From NCBI GenBank assembly GCA_964020975.1, contig OZ026627.1, positions 33,925,528 through 33,989,527 on the forward strand: a DNA stretch of 64,000 nt, read 5' to 3'. Positions 39,183 to 52,322 of this stretch are shown piece by piece (position 1 is the first letter of the stretch; each line of letters starts with the position of its first letter). This DNA is from Hermodice carunculata. Lineage: Eukaryota; Annelida; Polychaeta; Eunicida; Amphinomidae. Under the pieces are notes generated by a model, which did not search any database, was not told the origin of the DNA, and saw only the letters and a program-made list of their open reading frames with translations. Made by a program: the position numbers and the translations under genes.

Positions 39183-40106
39183 TGTATTTGTGTGTTTTTG
39201 CCCAGAACCACTTCCTAGTAGTCAATATCCTATTCCGCAGTTCCAACTCTTTACTCTCCATAAGCTAACCTGTCCCTGTCTAACCTGTATACATATGGAA
39301 TTACTATTGTCTATATTGCACACGTTCCTCTGTAAAATTTTGACATAGGCTGTATCAGCCCAAATAAATTAAAGGGTCTTCAGCGGGTAACTACTCAACA
39401 TGTTTCGGAGCCTTTTACCCGTACATGTCTCTCTGAGTAGCGGCTCCTTGTCTAAGCTAAATATTCAGCAAAGACAACCCACATAATAAAGAATAAATAA
39501 GAACGTGGCAAATGATGAATTAGCTAAATACATGAAGTTTTGCTTATAAATGCAGAGCTTCGTTATGAAAGAAGAACCCCTGTCCAACAAACCATAAGTA
39601 CTAAATTTGTATAGTACAGGTTCAGATAAGAACAATTTGACTTACCCCTGAACCAATATGTACCCTTTCTGGCTGGACAGTTTATCCTAGTTAAACCACC
39701 CGCCAGTGTAAAACTGAAGTGGAAACAAGCTGGGGCCTTATATTCAGTCCCAGTGATAGTAAAATAAACAGTTGCAACTAGACCACCTGTACAAACCAAG
39801 GGAAATCCCAACAAGGACTGTAACAATGGACATCCTGCACCAGAAATGTAAAACAAACTCTGTGATGACACCTACCCCCCAAACAATTAAGCTCTATTTA
39901 ACTGCCAACTCTGAGTCAATGTGTCAACTTAATGTGTCAGGTTTGTGACATTTAAGAAAATACTGTCAATTTTGAGTAAATGTGCATTTAGGCATGTCAG
40001 AAAAAAATGAAAGTCATTAGCATTTATGTCAAAAAACATGTTATCAAAACAATTTTTCTTAACAGGATTTTGAGTACAATTAGGCAAGCTTGTAACTGTG
40101 CCTTAT
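39183..40106 (+). mobile_element. Element X, copy B, complete insertion in U3
   Basis: Defined by comparison with U2 at 32,790-32,815, where the flanks TATATTAT and ATCAAGCC are continuous. It begins near TTGTATTTGTGT and ends near GTAACTGTGCC. A 3-4 bp TAT/TTAT match flanks it and may be the target duplication. There are no inverted termini and no coding frame of note. The 5' ~380 bp matches 1-383 and the 3' ~170 bp matches 63,005-63,199. The foldable core is at 39,371-39,440 (reverse strand). The insertion is younger than the U2/U3 duplication. Confidence 0.8.
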
Positions 40107-43100
40107 AGCAAGCCACATACCCATAAAGATGTCGGAAACAAGTGGTGAATCGAACCCCCACCCCCACCCCATACAAATGGTTAGCTTGTAAACACAAGAA
40201 AAGAGCTGCCTTACGATGGACAAACTCTCTTTGCATTACACTAATATCTACAAATGAAGAGTCACAGCACTAATAAAATTCAGGTGTGCTTATTCTAACC
40301 AAACAGTATCATAACTGCCTTTGTTTCAGGGTTTCCATTTTTTTTTTTTCTTTTTTGTTTTTTCTGGTACAATGACATGGTAAAATAAGCTATTTACACA
40401 TATACACAGCTGTCATGGTAATATTAACTGGTGTGTCAGAAAGAAATAGAAAGCATCTGGGATGTATTTAATAGTAGTTTGAGACGAGTACGTGTCGATA
40501 TCATAGTTTCAAACCTTATTCAATTCGAAAATCATCCAAAAGCGTGACCAGCCCATCAACATTAACATCACCAAACAACACAAGAAGACTTGAAAATCCA
40601 CCAAGCATTACATTATTCAATGAACATCCAAAGATGATGAGGTGCCATATTGAAAATATAAAATAATAACTGTCACGAAATTTAGCGAAACAGTTTTAAC
40701 AATGGCAGAAAATCGCACCGCAACTGCGAGCAAACAAGAAACATCCGTGATGAAAACCTGTCAGCCATCTAATAGGGAAAGTCGATATCCAGAAATCCAA
40801 GATGCACATACCGACAACTTAGAAAACTTTTATGTCAGTGAATGAATGTGCACTGCAGCATGATGTAAAATATCTCTTTCCTTACTTGAGACAGGTACCA
40901 GGTAAGGTTAACAGTAGCTTAAATCAAGCCCATAGTGCTGGGAAACATGACCAATATTCATAAATTCCAATCCCAACAATGACAGCTAAGAGATCCCAGA
41001 GTAACGAAAGCATCAACATTCATCTTCCAATACCAATGTGAAGAAACAACTTTCACTCCTGACTTGACACAGCCAGTCACCAACTTAAGGCAACTGGTGG
41101 TTTAAACCGGCCCTAACAACCTTTGAAATGTTCTTCATCAACTACAGACCATACTGTTTCCAAAATGAATATGCCTAGCCACTCAACGCCTAAATTTTAT
41201 TATTTCTGCCAAAAATAAAAAGAGACCTCGTCGGTCTTTCACGTTTTAGTTCTCCAACATTGTCAAAAAGGAGGCCTACATCCTTTTTGGTTATATTAAT
41301 GAATCTAGAACATTATAAACACACTTTACCGCCATTATAACTTTGAATGAGAGTACACAGCCCTCAATACAACACAACCAATGAAGTATTTATCAAATAG
41401 TGCAGAAAAACATGACCCATATTCATAAATTCCAAACCCAACAATGACAGCAAAGATATTCCAGAGTTACAAAGCATCAATATTCATCTTCCAATACCAA
41501 TGTGAAGAAACAAATTTCACTCCTGAGAAAGCTCTCAAAATCGGTGTATATTCTAGCAAAGGAACAAAGCTTCATACATAGACACCACAAGTGGCCCAAG
41601 TAGAATATTACTATCCAGGTAAGGCCAACTTACCATGTGAAATTCAAAATCATCACACTGGTCATTTGGTCAAAATAAAAAATATAATTCACTATTATCT
41701 TTATCAATCATTATATCTAGAAACAAACATTTAATGTTATTCTCTAAAATTTGCCAAAGTTCTGAAAGCCCTGTGAAAGTAGAAAAAAGCCTGATACTTT
41801 ATACACATTGTTTGGCTGTCCCCCGTTTGCTAAACACAATAAATCAACACACGCAAAACCAAGGTTCAAAAATCTCTCATCTATGCCAGAATTCTTTCTT
41901 CATAAAAGCAGATTATTCACCATAAGGACAACATCATGTCATCAATGACAGACGTTTATACTGTAAATACACATACCACTACACAGGACAAGGCCCATAG
42001 CCCCCTGTATGTCAATCTGAAAATGAATTAGTAATCATATTGTGTGTATACACCAAGATCATACAAGTATTTAAGGGGATCAAATTAAGTCAAAAACGGA
42101 AAGGAGTGTGACTATAAAAATACAACAAGATAATACATATTCTAACCAAAATATTACAAGTACTCAAGGCTTAGTATTAATTATAACTGTGTCTCGCCTT
42201 TTAATCATGTTTTTTCTCATTTATTAGCAAAATCCATCCACAGAACTAAATTTCATTGAGTAATTGAGGTGTGAGGTAAGGAGCAAGAGTCATAGTCTGT
42301 TTTCAATATAATCTTGTTGGCCTTATTTGTGCGTGTTTTTTCGCATGTGGACGTTAGTTGCATTCCAATTCCAGTATTGTAAATACTCTGTGGTAGTGAC
42401 CTCTCAAACTTCCAGTTTTCAACTGTGTCAAAAGACAGCTCTGCAAAAGTTAGCTGTGGCCTGGGCGCTCATGGCTTCTTGTCATAACAAATTTTTGAAT
42501 ATGTTTATTGAGCATGAGAGCTGCATTATTTATCTTACAATGTAAATTTTTCTCCCAAATCGCATTATGTTTTGGATTAGTGGCTGCATCCACACAGGAC
42601 AAAATTAAACTTTCGGATAGTTGAGTTAAATCCGGTCTACAATAGTACAGATGCACTGGAGTCCATTTACATATCTTATTGACACAAGGTTGACAGGACC
42701 TGCTGTCAGTTTGCATCATTAACAACTGTGCCAATGTCACTCGCGAGTCAATGGAGCCAGGACATCAACTTATTTTCACATTTGTACCACACCAATTGAT
42801 GCTAGTGGACAGTTTCATATAAAATATTGAAAGCAACCATAATCAATGCCAGGAAAATATAGTTTGTTAGAACTGGAAGCCATGAGTGCTAAAGCGAAAG
42901 CTGCCCTATGATGCATTTGTGAAGTTTAAGTGTGAAAAATCAATACCACAGTGTATTAACAATATCAGAATTGGGCTACAACTCATATAAACGTACAGCA
43001 CACACAAAGTGATCCCTATTGAACCGGTGTTGCTGAGTTCCCGATTTCATCCTGTTAGGGTGGAGTTAAAAGTGTTCACTATTTCTTCCTTGAATGTAAT

Positions 43101-44135
43101 AGGTATGATCTACTCAGTAACAAATTACAAATTTAAATGCTTTCTTCTACGAATTTTAATCTGAAACCTTATTGTTGAATTGAAGGGAGTAGGACTAGCA
43201 AAGGTCAAAATTGGAAAATTGGAAAGCTGGTGACTAAAACTCTTTTTTTTTTTTTTGCTTTAGGCTAGCCTTGCTGGTATTTGAATGAAAAGTGTGTTGA
43301 TGAGGAATTTGAATCTTTTAACCATTATATGTTTAACGGTAAGGTGAAAACGACTGTACAAGTGACTAAGACTTTAAGGGTTTTATTGTCGTTCTGTTTA
43401 AGCATCTGTGCACTGGTGTTTAAAGTCTGCATATTGTCTTGTTTTATATGTAGAAAAAGCCGTCAGACAGGCTGGGGAACCTGTTGGCCAATTCTTGTTG
43501 CTATAAAAGACATGATTAAACCATAACAGAATTAGTCAAGGGAACCAGAATAATACAAGTGCGTAGTGGAACCAAAATAATACAAGTACGTAAGGCTAAA
43601 ATAATGTTTAATATCTGAAAAGATGTACTTGGCTGTTCTTATAATCCTTTCCTTTATTTTTCGTCATAGTTGTAGTAAGTGCACCAAGTTTCATAGAATA
43701 GATATAATGTTACTTGATGAGCAAAATCTTGTTTTGGCCAAAGGATCGTTTGTGTTTATTAATGTCCTTCGTGGTTTTTTTTACACATTTTTTGTGTAAT
43801 CTTTGCACGTGCAAATGCTCTACGTTTATTTCAGTTGCTCAATTCTGATATTGTTAAAACACTTCATTGTATTGATTCTTCCCATTCATGGTTAGACTTT
43901 CACACTGTGTGGTGGACAAGCTGTTGCATGGACCTCCCATGGTTACCTGCATTTACAAACACGAGTTTGTAGAAATTATAATTTGGTTTTTCTAACTCAA
44001 TGGTATCATCACAGAGTTTTAAGCAGGTGACAATACTCCACGTCGTCTGCTTTCTGGTTACTGTCATTTTATGCATTGCAACTTCCAACTGTGATACAAT
44101 AATACAGCGTATTACACTGATTTTTTCATACTTAC

Positions 44136-44198
44136 ACGTCTCTACTGCATAAAGATCCAGCTGTAGTTGGGACATCCATAGCTTCCAGCCTTAAGGAA
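44136..44198 (-). repeat. 63 bp exon-like segment, copy 6
   Basis: Reverse strand, after GAAATTCCAG and before GTAAGTATG. Frame 0: FLKAGSYGCPNYSWIFMQ, then TAG, then RR. Confidence 0.35.
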
Positions 44199-44411
44199 CT
44201 GGAATTTCCAAGATAGTGATTTAGTGGGAAAGCTGCATTTTGTCTGTTACCCTGTTTATTTCTCACCCAAATCGTATTTTATTTCACATTAGGACCTAAA
44301 TGTCGGCAGTGCCAGAGTAAATTTTTCATTTCTTGAGTTAAATTGAACTAAATAAAATTACATCACCCCTACACAACTGCTAGCCTTGTGCTAGTTATGT
44401 TTTATACGTAC

Positions 44412-44474
44412 ACGTCTCTACTGCATCAAGAGCCAGCTGTGGTTGGGGCACCCATGGTTTCCTGCCTTAACAAA
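44412..44474 (-). repeat. 63 bp exon-like segment, copy 7
   Basis: Reverse strand, after AAAATTCCAG and before GTACGT. Frame 0: FVKAGNHGCPNHSWLLMQ, then TAG, then RR. Confidence 0.35.
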
Positions 44475-44645
44475 CTGGAATTTTCAAGATAGTAGTTTAA
44501 ATGGAAAGCTGCATTGTGTCTGTTACCCTGTCTATATCTCACCAAAATCGTATTTTATTTCACATTAGGACCTAAATGCAGGCAGTGCCAGATTGAAGTT
44601 TTGAGTACTTGAGTTAAATTGACCTAAATGAAATTAAACCACCTC

Positions 44646-47600
44646 CACAAAACTGTAAGCCTTCTGCTAGTTGACCTAGTGGACGGAAAAAGAAAGCATC
44701 TGGGCTGTATTCCTAGCCGCTGATGTCAGCAAATTAGACACTGCACACACTGCTTCACTGTGCGCATTATATTGATCACAATACATAAGTCAGAAGAAAG
44801 AGGTTTGAAGCTGCTGATGTATGTCATAATTCGTTGTCCATAAGTGCAAATAATTCATCCTTAGAACCACATAATGTCTCCAATAACAGTCAGATAGTAA
44901 ATTCCTACAAGAGTCCTCAGGACAAAGCCCATACGTCTATGGATATCGATTTGCAACTGAATTGATATCATATGGTTAATGTGGACCAATGGTCTGAAAA
45001 AAACACATGTAAGTTAGGCTGCCAAGATATTGCAAGGACCATGAGAATACAAACGCTTAAGGGGACCAAGATAATGCAAGTGCTTAAGAGGACCACGACA
45101 AAACAAGTACTTAACACCCGGTATTAAATATCTCATGTTTCTTTGGCATTTTTTCATACTTTTCTGCATTTCCTGCCATATTGTGACCAGCACATGGAAA
45201 TCATGTTTTTTTCGAGTAATTATGGTGTTACTTTGGACAAAGTCCTCACTTGTTTGTGTAATCGTGTTAGTGTTTTTTAATGTTTTTCCACGTTCATATG
45301 TTCTAGGTTCATTTGAGTTGCAGTCCATTTATGACATTGTTGATACCCTGTGTTATATTGATTTTTCATACTTACACCTCCAAAATGTGCCAGATGAGTA
45401 AACTAGCTGGGACACCTACGTTTTCCAGCTTTAATAAAATGACACTTTTCAAAACTGTGATAAATCGTTAGAAAGCAAAGTGTCCTAAGATCTTGCCATG
45501 CAATCTAGGCTTTATATCTTATGAATTATATGATGCAGTAATGTATAAGGTGGGAAACGCTAAATGTAAACAGACTTTTCTGTCAGGTTGCAGCTGAGGG
45601 GTCATGCTGCATATGCACAAAATCGATTTGTACCTGCGCACTTTTTTAACAGTAGGGTCGATGCACATTTCCTCTGACTTAACTCACTTTTACAGTCAAA
45701 TATCACATTCAAGTATGTACAGTATCACACAATTAAGACAACCTTCTGTTGGCTTTCTCGAAATTTTTCTTGGAGAGCATGTCCTGACCAACAGAGTTCT
45801 ATCAAATTAATATGATTTTGACACACTCAGCTGAACACAGTTTGTTAAGAAGACACTTGTGGCCTACATACCTGAAAAGATGTCAAGAACAATAGGTGAA
45901 ATGTTAGCTAAATGTATATACCAGCTGTTCATTGACACTGCAAACAAGTACAATGAGGGAAAGTACTGACACTGTTTAAACAATGTGCTGGAAGCTGCTC
46001 TACAAGTCAAAGCACAGAAACTCCATCCAGAACTATTGACTTTTTCACAGTATGCTTGTACTGAAAAACAAATGCAGACATAAACAAGTGTGATGACCCC
46101 AACTTGACTAGGGTCATGGTCAGGTTTTGTTATCCATTCATGGCCCAAGCACTGCCTACCTTTCAATGCTTCTAGACAGAGTAAACTGAAGGCAGGGCAA
46201 GCGCCTATTTATTGTGTATATAGTCATGTGTATTTTCTGCCTGAATTAAATTTTACTTTGGATCAGTAGAGAAATATACCCAATGCTAGAGTACACTCTT
46301 GAGTACTTTGAGTTATTTAGCTGAAGGAAATTCACTGTGACCCAGCCCTATCAAAACAAGTACCAACAATCTTGACTTCATGAAAAAACTACCTCCGCAC
46401 AAAGAGGCGAAAGGGAGGTCCCCTTCCCTACATACTTTCACTACGTAAATTGAATTTTCCCACAACATATGGTAAGCTCGTAAACACAAGAAAAGAGCTG
46501 CCTTCTCATGGGCAAGCTCTCTGCATTACACTAATATGTACAAATGTGGGTTCACAGCGCTAATAAAAAATTCAGGTGCACACATTCTAACCAAATAATA
46601 AGAAAACTGTCTCTGTTCAGGGTTTCGATTTTTTTTTTTTTTTTTTTTTGTTCGTTTGTTTTTTCTTGTACAATGGCATGGTATAATAAGGTATTTATAC
46701 ATATACACAGCTGCCATTGTAATATTAACTGGTGCCGGAAAGAAATAGAAAGCATCTGGGATGTACTTAATAATAGTTTGAGACGAGTATGTGTCAATAT
46801 CGTAGTTCAAGACCCTGTCCAAGTCAAAAACCACCTAAATCGTGAAAAGGCCATCAACATGAACATCCCCAGACACCACAGAAAGACTTGAAATCCACCA
46901 AACATTACATATTCATTGAACATATGGCGATGATAAGATGTCATATTGAAAATAATAACTGTCATAAAATTTAGAAGCGGGAAAAAATTTTCAACAAATC
47001 CAAAGAAATCACACTGAAAATCCTAGCAAACAAGAACCATGCATGATCAAAACCCATCACCATCAAGCAAGGAAAGTTGAAATCCAGTAGTCCAAAGTAG
47101 ACATACCAACCAATTTATCTAATTTTATATCAGTGAATAAATGTGCACTGCAGCATGAAGTAAAATATCTCTTTCCTTACTTGAGATTGGTACCAGCTAA
47201 GGTTAATAGTAGTCTAAATAGAGTCAAAGTTCTCATAATTGGTGTATACTCTGGCAAAGGCAATTAAGCCTGACACATAGAAACCACAACCTGGTCCAGG
47301 TAGAACATTGCTATCCAGGTAAGGCCAAATAACCATGTTAGATTCAAAATTATCACAAACGTTATTTTGTTTACACATCATTATATCTAGATGTAAATAT
47401 CTAATGCCATTCTCTAAAATTTTCCAATGTTCTGAAAGCCCTGTGAACGTAAAAGAAAAACAAAAAGGTATATACACAATGTTTGACAGTCCCCGTTTTG
47501 CTTAACACCATATATCAACACCAAAAAATAGTTCAAACTCCTTCATCTTTACCTGAATTGTTTCTTCCTAAAAGCAACTTATTCATCAGAAAGGCAACAT

Positions 47601-48650
47601 CGCGTCATCAAGGATTCACGTTTGTACTGTAAATTCATATATCACTACACAAAACAAGGCCCATAGCCCCCTGAATATCATTTTTAAAATGAATTAATCA
47701 TCATATTGTGTATATACCCCCCCCCAAAAAAAAATTATACCAGCACTTAAGGAGACCAAATTAAGACAAATACTAAAGGGGGTGGGATTATAAAAATACT
47801 TATGAGGAACAACATAATACATATTCTCAACGAAGCCAAAATATCAGAAGTGCTCATGGCTAGGTATGAATTATAATTGTGTCTGGCATTTTAATCATAT
47901 TTTCCTCCTTTCTTAGTATACATGTGATCACCCAGAGAAACCAAGTTTCAACGACCAATTGAGGCGCGACTTAAGGAGCAAGAGTTTATTCTGGTCATAT
48001 TCTGTTTTCAATGTAACCTAGTTAGCCTCCTTAGTGCATATTTTCTCGCATGTGTACGTGAGTTGCATTCCAACCCCAGTATTGTAAATACAATGTGGTA
48101 TTGACTTTTCGCACTTACACTTATGAACTGTGTCAAAAGTCAGTTGTGCAAACCGTATATGTGGCTCAGGCACTCATGGATTCCAAACTTTATGATATTC
48201 TAATTTAGCATGAAAGCAGCATTATGTATCTTATGATTTACATTTTTCACGCAAATCATATTATATTTTGGATTAGTACTTGCATCCACACAGCACAAAA
48301 TTAACCTTTCGAGTACTCGAGTTAAATCCATTCTACAATAGTACAGGTGCACTAGAATCCATTTACAAATATTATTGGCACAAGGTTGACAGGACTTGCA
48401 GTCATATCTGCACCATTAACAACTGAACCAATGTCATTTGCTAGTAAATGGAGCCAGTACCTCAATTTATTTTTATATTTGTACCAGACCAATTGATCCT
48501 AGTGGACAGTTTCTTAAATAAATATTGGCAGAAACCATAAATACCTTCGTCACATTTTCTTTCAAATATATTATTTAGTTATTTTGTAAAATTAGTTTGA
48601 AGCTCTAATGAAATAAGAAAGAAAATAATGTCAACTGAAGGTTTTGTACC
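44646..48650 (+). repeat. Partial higher-order unit U4 (right array)
   Basis: Begins with the same landmark as U2 and U3 (tagtggacgg, then AAAGAAAGCATCTGGGCTGT) and runs into arm segment R at the TGAGTCAGCTGAGCTTTTG junction. It contains minisatellite (45,030-45,110), a c-type module (45,370-45,540), a poly-T (46,629-46,649), the KYIPDAFYF segment (46,690-46,835, reverse), a TM6-like stretch (47,270-47,375, reverse) and a d-type module (48,110-48,420). Confidence 0.8.
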
Positions 48651-50855
48651 TATTTTGAAGTACAGCTGACTTCTGAGTCAGCTGAGCTTTTGTCAATCAA
48701 TCTTTCCCTGTCAATGTCCGTTGACATTTTGCTTTTATGACCTCTGGTAAAATGCATGTTGGATTATCTTCAAACCTCTTGGGATTCCCCTCAAACCTTT
48801 TGGGTACATGGTTTCTCTAACTTACTATCAAATGTATCATATATGGTAGGCAGCGCTACTAAAACTTCCAGCTTTTTGAAGAATTTTGGAAATTATGTAA
48901 TAATCGGCAAGAATCCATGTTACCATGTCTGATATTAATCCTTGGCCCCTTCATCAGCTTCGGCATACGGCTTCAGCAGATACAGGGCCATCTAACCTGA
49001 TACACAGAGTGATACAAATCAAGCCATATGATAACGTATAATTCTGATTCCAGGCTGTGGTAACCATCACGTGATCAACGCATGGAGTTCTCTGTGATAT
49101 CGGTCCCCCGGTTTTGCTGTATTAGTGGCCAGGGTACTAGTACGAGTTGGTGATTCCGTCTCCAAATATGGCCATTTGAGAGTTAAACATGACGATGACC
49201 TTTTTGAAGTTTGTCCTTATGTACATCCCCAAGTGTGTGGTAAGGCCACTTGTGATTTGTAGCCATGATGCATAGGCATGTGGTTTTGTACCTAAATCTA
49301 TTAATTCAGATCTGAAGTCACACAAAACTTTTTTGTACGTTAAATGCATCCTTTACTCAACATGAAACAATATCATATTAATATTTTCAAGTCGCTTCAG
49401 TTTGAATAATGCATATATGTGCCATTCATATTTTTTTGGGGGGGGTGTTTTTTTATTATTTTTAAGCTAAATTTCCTTAATACAGTTGATCAAATGGTCA
49501 ACATTGTTACTACTTGGGGATCAACAACACAGTCATGTATGAATGCGAGTAAAATGGCTTTCGCGGCCTATTCACAGCTGTGGGTGATGCAAGTTTGTTT
49601 AATTTCTTGACACACAGTCTTTTGTTCTCATGATGCATGTTTATAACACCTAGGAACCGGTGCCATTTGAGGTCAGGTGGGTCAGCAAACTCCATTACAT
49701 TACAGTGAACCTAAAAGTTTCACCCTGCATATGAGGACAAGTTTTGGGATTATCATCCTCAAATCTACCTTAGGTACATATTATGATCTTTCAAATACAC
49801 CCAGGTATGATAAAATAAAAGTTTAATGCTTATTTGGCAACATATAGAGAGGTTAAATTTATATCTGCTAATGCCCTATGTTAATCTGTGGAAAAAAAGT
49901 GAGGGTCGTGGAAAATGATCCCAAGATATGGGCGGTCAACCATGAACAGAATAGGCAGCACCACCTTTTGGCGAATTTAGAACTAACCCAAATATACACT
50001 ATTGACAAAACGGACCAGAAACCTGTGCGAGGTTGGCTATTGATTGGCGTCGAAAACTATCATTTGATCACACAAAATCTGCTTCTTAATGGGCAAAAAC
50101 TGATAAGCGTTTAGTATCAGTAATGTACTCAACCTACAGGGACATATGTTAGTGTTATGATAAATTTTGCCAGGGCGTCAGATTTGAATGTTGGCCTATA
50201 GACTTTTGCATAGGTCAAATTTGCTGTGACAGACTTATACCTGGACCAGCTGATAGGTCTACATTCCATCAAGACCCGTTGGCCGCTGCACACACACACG
50301 ACTGTGCGCAGACGTGTGATTTGTTTTGAATGTTTAATATTTGTGTTCATTTATAGAATATGCAAATTTGTATCTGAAACTAGTGCCGTGAAACCCACCC
50401 TTCGTCAAAGCATTTCAACTCCGAATGATGATCAACATTCTTGAAACGCCATTTTACAAAGGAACCAATCTCATTTCTTCGAAAGAACAAAAACAAAAAC
50501 AAGACAAAAAAGGAACGGAAAAAACCAAACCCCTAATAACCTCCTACAAAGACGAAAACAAAAACAAACAAACAAACAACAATAGTACCAGGAAAAAAAC
50601 ACATATACACACACACGCACATACATACAAAACCAGAAAATATATTGCAATATAAGCAAGTAATAAAACATCTGTCTAGTCCACATCCTCATTATTGTCG
50701 TCATCATCATGGGCGAATCTTGAGAAACGTTTTGTTTCGAAAATATCAGACTTAGTAGCTTAAACAATCTCACAATTACAAGGATAGTGTACATTGTCTT
50801 GATCAAATAGACATAATTTAATTCATCGTTACTATGCAAATTCACAAATATGAAG
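48650..50855 (+). repeat. Arm segment R, right copy
   Basis: Mirror of 14,200-16,380 and direct homologue of the axis copy. No gene recognised. Confidence 0.7.
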
Positions 50856-51195
50856 GGAATGTTATTCCACTTTCATATCTCAATGCTCGCTCCACGTCAA
50901 AGCGCTGTTCTTTGTCTTGTGTTGTGGGGCACTGCCAAAGGTAATGTATTATAGTTTCAGCGTTGTAATCAAAGCTGGTCGCTTACATTTCAACCAACTG
51001 AATAGAGAACAGATGAAAACTCAAAGAACTAAAATCTGCACATAACTAATTCAACATTGGTCCTCGGCCCGCAAGAAAGATAGTCACGCCTGATGATAAA
51101 CAAAATGGCTTTAACATCGGTAACGTCGGGAGTAATTCACCCATACAAGGGGCACACATCGATCTGCAAGTGTGAACTTTTAATAGTTTCTCCTA
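50855..51195 (-). mobile_element. Degenerate LINE 3' tail in right arm
   Basis: Mirror of 13,860-14,200, with the same diverged blocks shared with the axis LINE tail. No coding part. Confidence 0.5.
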
Positions 51196-52237
51196 AATAT
51201 TAATACTGGGTGGGGATAATAAATATTCCATGCTTGCAGTTGAATACAAAACAGCCACATAATGTGGTCGCTAATAGGATGTGGCGGGTAATACTTGCGC
51301 TTACACGCGTGTCTAAAAGCCCATCTGGCGGGTACCCGGGCACCAAAAATTGCTACCGCTCTCAGCTCAGAGTTTCAATCAGCACAGGCTTTGTAACCAT
51401 GTTGAGTTGGAGCTTGACACACACTGCTCCACCTCATTTGCACTGGGAAAAGTTTACGTTCAAAAATGTATAGTACACATAGTACTAGTGATGCAATTCT
51501 TCTACACAAGGCCTACATATTTTATAAATGTATCAAGCTGTTACTTCAATTTTGAGTCCTGATTGCTTGGACACTTACCTGTCATATTTCTGAAACTACC
51601 TCCAGCATTGTATGGCATATACTGAGCAGTTACACAGAAAATGAAAATAATGCATGGATTGTTCATGTGTGTCAGCTTGGGAGGGGGGGACTAAAGATAT
51701 CTTCCACGTTCTTTTGAGAATAACTTGTCATAATGCCACGTGTTAGTGGCAGTGCGTGCATTGACCTAAGTCCACAATATGTGGAGAAAATTCGAGAAAA
51801 ATTTCAGTTGAAGCATGAAAAATAAACGGGGACAAGCAACATCCACGAATCACATTGTAAACATTTAAAATCCCACGGCAAAATGGGATATTTGGAACAA
51901 AATGAGAACGCGGACGGACGGGGATTAAACCAGGAATGTAGCAAAGATATTTTAATACTGTACTGTGTGCGTACACATCTCCATCTGACAGGTACAATAA
52001 GAAACTAACACTGCGACATGGTACCAACTGTGACAGAATAAACAAAAGGCGGTCACATATGTAGTAATGTACGTTTCAGACTTAACTCTTCAGCATTTCA
52101 TCGTTAACCAACTCATCAATAAATCAATTTTTATATAGTAGCCAAAGTTAAGAATAAATACATCTGGATATGGTTTTGTAACCAAAATAAAGACAGCGCA
52201 TTCAGTCATGTGATTATGTACCCTCTCTTTCTTACCG
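51196..52237. other. Outer-arm sequence upstream of right vWA promoter, nothing recognised
   Basis: Mirror of 12,818-13,855. Contains a short GGGAGGGGGGG run near 51,679-51,690 and short frames without family resemblance. Confidence 0.4.
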
Positions 52238-52322
52238 TATAAAGAGGCACGTCATTGATGCAGTTTCATCATGCCATTACCGGTGAATTCGAAGCAGTGA
52301 ATACAAAGCTCCAAACGTCTCG
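52238..52322 (+). promoter_or_regulatory. TATA promoter and 5' UTR exon of right vWA gene
   Basis: TATAAAG at 52,238-52,244, with a likely start near TTCATCATG about 30 bp on. A short exon ends at 52,322 before GTGAGT. The next acceptor is TTTCAG at 53,141-53,146, just before the coding start. The exon holds an upstream ATG at 52,271 followed after nine codons by TGA, so a small uORF would precede the main frame. Inferred from signals only. Confidence 0.5.

Larger units (their letters stand above)
38172..44645 (+). repeat. Full higher-order unit U3 (right array, extra copy)
   Basis: Direct tandem copy of U2, at about 95% by eye. The length (6,474 bp) is explained by three changes: a ~920 bp insertion of element X, loss of ~190 bp near 43,210 (hairpin region), and loss of ~630 bp near 44,072 between short CAT/GCAT matches. 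The left array has no counterpart to this extra unit. Confidence 0.85.

Noticed and set aside
46544-46891. Plus-strand frame with ESIWDVLNNSLRR, recalling the IENLWDVLK end of Tc1/mariner transposases
   Set aside because: Only one short motif, with no DDE residues or terminal inverted repeats nearby; the opposite-strand frame is equally open.
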